Shown here: positions 61,744 through 64,000 of the stretch, piece by piece
Layout: every line of letters starts with the position of its first letter
Numbering within the stretch: position 1 is the first letter of the stretch
From: Hepsetus odoe
Lineage: Eukaryota; Chordata; Actinopteri; Characiformes; Hepsetidae
Direction: 5' to 3'
DNA length: 64,000 nucleotides
NCBI GenBank assembly: GCA_017165825.1
Contig: CM029369.1
Location: 784,102-848,101 of the forward strand
Made by a program: the position numbers and the translations under genes
Notes under the pieces: generated by a model
The model's database searches: none
Told to the model about the DNA's origin: nothing
What the model saw: the letters and a program-made list of their open reading frames with translations, nothing else

Positions 61744-62033
61744 CTCTCCCTCTTTATCTCTCTCTCTCCTCTCTCCTCCCTCTCTCCCTCCTCTTTATCT
61801 CTCTCTTATCTCTCTCCCTCTCTCCCTCTCCCCCTTATCTCTCTCCCTCTCCCTCTCTCTCTCTCCTCTCTCTCTCCTTTCTCTCTCTCTCTCTCTCTCT
61901 CCTCTCCCTCTCTCTCTCTTTATCTCTCTCCTCTCCTTTATCTCCTCCTCTTCTCTCTCCTCTCTCTCTCCTCTCTCTCTCTCTCTTATCTCTCCTCTCC
62001 CTCTTATCTCTCCTCTCTCTCTCTCTCTCTTTA

Positions 62034-62084
<51 letters not shown>

Positions 62085-62190
62085 CCTCTTTTGTATCTCT
62101 CTCTCTTTATCTCTCTCTCTCCCTCTCTCCTCCTCTTTTATCTCTCTCTCTCCTCTCTCTCTCTCCCTCTCTCTCTCCCTCTCTCTCTCT

Positions 62191-62264
<74 letters not shown>

Positions 62265-62319
62265 GTCTCTCTCTCTCTCTCTCTCTGACTTCTCTCTTTC
62301 TCTCTCCCTCTCTTATCGC

Positions 62320-62358
<39 letters not shown>

Positions 62359-62471
62359 TCTCTCTCGCCTGATTCTCTCTCTCTCTCTCCCCTCTCCCTC
62401 TTATCGCCCCTCTCTCTCTGACTCTCTCTCCTCTCCCTCTCCCTCTTTATCGCTCTCTCTTCCTCTCTCTG

Positions 62472-62505
<34 letters not shown>

Positions 62506-62511
62506 TCTCTG

Positions 62512-62558
<47 letters not shown>

Positions 62559-62603
62559 CTTCTCTCTCTCTCTCTCTCTCCTTCTCTCTCTCTCTCTCTC
62601 TCT

Positions 62604-62658
<55 letters not shown>

Positions 62659-62725
62659 GATCTCTCTCTCCCTCCCTCTTTTATCGCCTCTCCCCTTCTC
62701 TCTCTCTCTCTCGCTCTCGCTCTCC

Positions 62726-62764
<39 letters not shown>

Positions 62765-62895
62765 TTCTCTCTTCTCCCTCTCTCTCTCCCTCTGATTCTC
62801 TCTCTCTCTCTCTCTCTGATCTCTCTCTCTCTCTCTCTGATTCTCTCTCTCTCCCTCTCCCTCACTGATTCTCTCTCTCTCTCTCTCTCTCTCTG
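61705..62895. repeat. 1.2-kb (CT)n polypyrimidine tract
   Basis: Almost pure CT/CTC/CCTCT sequence, interrupted by TTATC (most often TTTATCTCTC) and later GATTCTC. The 264-aa plus ORF and 173-aa minus ORF are its translation (Ser/Leu or Arg/Glu). It is one of the longest pyrimidine-only tracts in the window. Confidence 0.98.
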
Positions 62896-62914
62896 AGTGG
62901 TGAAGTTGGTTGAT

Positions 62915-62952
62915 ATATACATATATATTCTAATATTTTATATATATATATA
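62915..62952. repeat. (TA)n microsatellite
   Basis: ATATATACATATATATTCTA and TATATATATATAT adjoin the CT tract. Confidence 0.9.
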
Positions 62953-62954
62953 TT

Positions 62955-63055
62955 CTTGATCCGTTTCATCCTCGTCCCTCTTGACACAAATCTCAGCATC
63001 CAACCTGTATAACATAGCGAGTCTCCCTACCGTCTCCAACCATCCAGCAGAATCA
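62955..63055 (-). mobile_element. RTE-like LINE relic, minus strand
   Basis: TGATCCGTTTCATCCTCGTC, CCTCTTGACACAAATCTCAG, CATCCAACCTGTATAACATA and TACCGTCTCCAACC match the 60.24-60.40 kb region with an internal deletion. Confidence 0.72.
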
Positions 63056-63267
63056 ACCCTTCCTAGAAGCTTTGGATGATTTAAAGTTAAATTATGAAAG
63101 AAACCTGATGCTGTTTTGCCTTCTGCACATGTTGTATGATAAATCCAAGAGTGTAACTCCTGTTGGGGGCAGTAATGTGCCAATGTACCAAAACTATTCA
63201 AAAACTAGCAGACAACGCATTTCAAAACCACCAAACCAATTTGCCTGCAAAATTGTTTACTGAGTTT
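63056..63267. other. Unassigned gap
   Basis: A 63-aa ORF without motif; nothing recognised. Confidence 0.4.
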
Positions 63268-64000
63268 TCAAGTCTTCAAATAAACAAACGTTCCTCACCG
63301 TCGCTCTCTAAAGATCTAAACATCAAATAAACAAACGTTCTCACCGTCGCCCTAAAGGACTAAACATCAAATAAACAAACGTTCCTCTCACCGCCGCCTC
63401 TCTAAAGATCTAAACATCAAATAAACAAACGTTTCACCGCTCGCCGCGACTAAACATCAAATAAACAAACGTTTCACGTCGCCAAAGGACTCAAGTTAAA
63501 CATCAATTAAACAAACGTTCCTCACCGTCGCCTCTCAAAGGACTCAAACATCACCAAACAAACGCTCACCGTCACTTCTAAAGGCCTAAACATCAAATAA
63601 ACAAACGTTCTCACCGCCGCCTCTAAAGGTCTAAACATCAAATAAAACAAACGTTCTCACCATTTCTAAAGATCTAAACATCAAATAAACAACGCTCTCA
63701 CCGCGCTTCTAAAGATCTAAACATCAAATAAACAAACGTTTTCACCGCCGCTCTCTAAAGGTCTAAAATATCAAATAATGCTTCACCGCCGCCGCTTCTA
63801 AAGGTCTAAATATCAATAAAACAAACGTTTCACCGCTGCCCCTCTAAAGGACTAAAGATCAAATAAACAAACGTTCTCACTGTCGCCTCTAAAGACGCCA
63901 AAACATCAAACAAACGCTCTTCACCGCCGCTCTCTAAAAGGTCTAAAGACAAATAAAACAAACGCTCACCGTCGCTTCTCAAAGGTCTAAACATCAAATA
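63268..64000 (+). repeat. ~46-bp satellite running off the window
   Basis: About 16 units of CATCAAATAAACAAACGTTC, TCACCGTCGCCTCTCTAAAG and GTCTAAA. Unit length varies from about 37 to 52 bp through indels in the CACCGCCGC/TCTCTAAAG part, while AAATAAACAAACG is the most constant core. The variation is mostly 1-3 bp insertions of C or T, which may be sequencing noise in part. The array is incomplete at the right edge. Confidence 0.96.

Overview
This window looks like non-coding nuclear DNA from a teleost fish. I found no protein-coding gene, exon series, rRNA or intact tRNA gene that I can defend. The organism call rests on mobile-element content: a Rex1/CR1-like LINE, a Rex3-like RTE with a GATG-type tail, L2 LINEs, a second RTE-like LINE, Tc1-like DNA transposons, three classes of tRNA-derived SINE, and very abundant CA/GA microsatellites. 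I cannot name the order or species.

Layout. 0-8 kb: CA/CAA microsatellites, SINE-A and SINE-C copies, two minisatellites (36 bp at 3.3 kb, about 32 bp at 4.3 kb) and a pyrimidine tract. 8-21 kb: simple repeats, a degenerate minisatellite at 11.2 kb, a long GT tract at 11.9 kb, a 63-bp inverted repeat pair bracketing 1.8 kb (13.4/15.2 kb), telomere-like sequence at 17.7 kb, a Rex3-like fragment at 18.2 kb, a perfect 45-bp inverted repeat at 19.35-19.49 kb and a GA tract at 19.9 kb. 21-24 kb: three L2 fragments, two of them tail to tail. 24-35 kb: a 68-bp dispersed tandem repeat, a 1.4-kb AT-rich satellite (27.5-28.9 kb), a second copy of the 32-bp minisatellite and RTE-like fragments. 35-37.3 kb: a degenerate sequence present three times, interrupted by a SINE and a truncated LINE. 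38-42 kb: mostly unassigned DNA. 42-48 kb: a dense transposon cluster with nested SINEs, two Tc1-like elements and the longest LINE copy (45.8-47.6 kb, reverse transcriptase ORF still readable). 48-61 kb: tRNA-Met and tRNA-Gly relics, SINEs, L2, RTE-like and Tc1-like pieces and degenerate tandem repeats. 61-64 kb: a 1.2-kb CT tract and a satellite of about 46 bp that runs off the end.

How the parts relate. The elements look like retrotransposition partners rather than host genes. SINE-A and SINE-B share a tRNA-like head but have different 3' ends, and the SINE-B end resembles the 3' end of the Rex3-like LINE, so its mobilisation by that LINE is a reasonable inference. Several insertions keep clear target-site duplications, and paralogous 'empty' copies let the order of some insertions be read. 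Naming used here: SINE-A ends in CACTTTCACTTTC; SINE-B ends in GGACAAGCGGCAGATAATGG plus GGAT or TGAC repeats; SINE-C carries CTCTGGATAAGAGCGTCTG. These are working labels, not database names.
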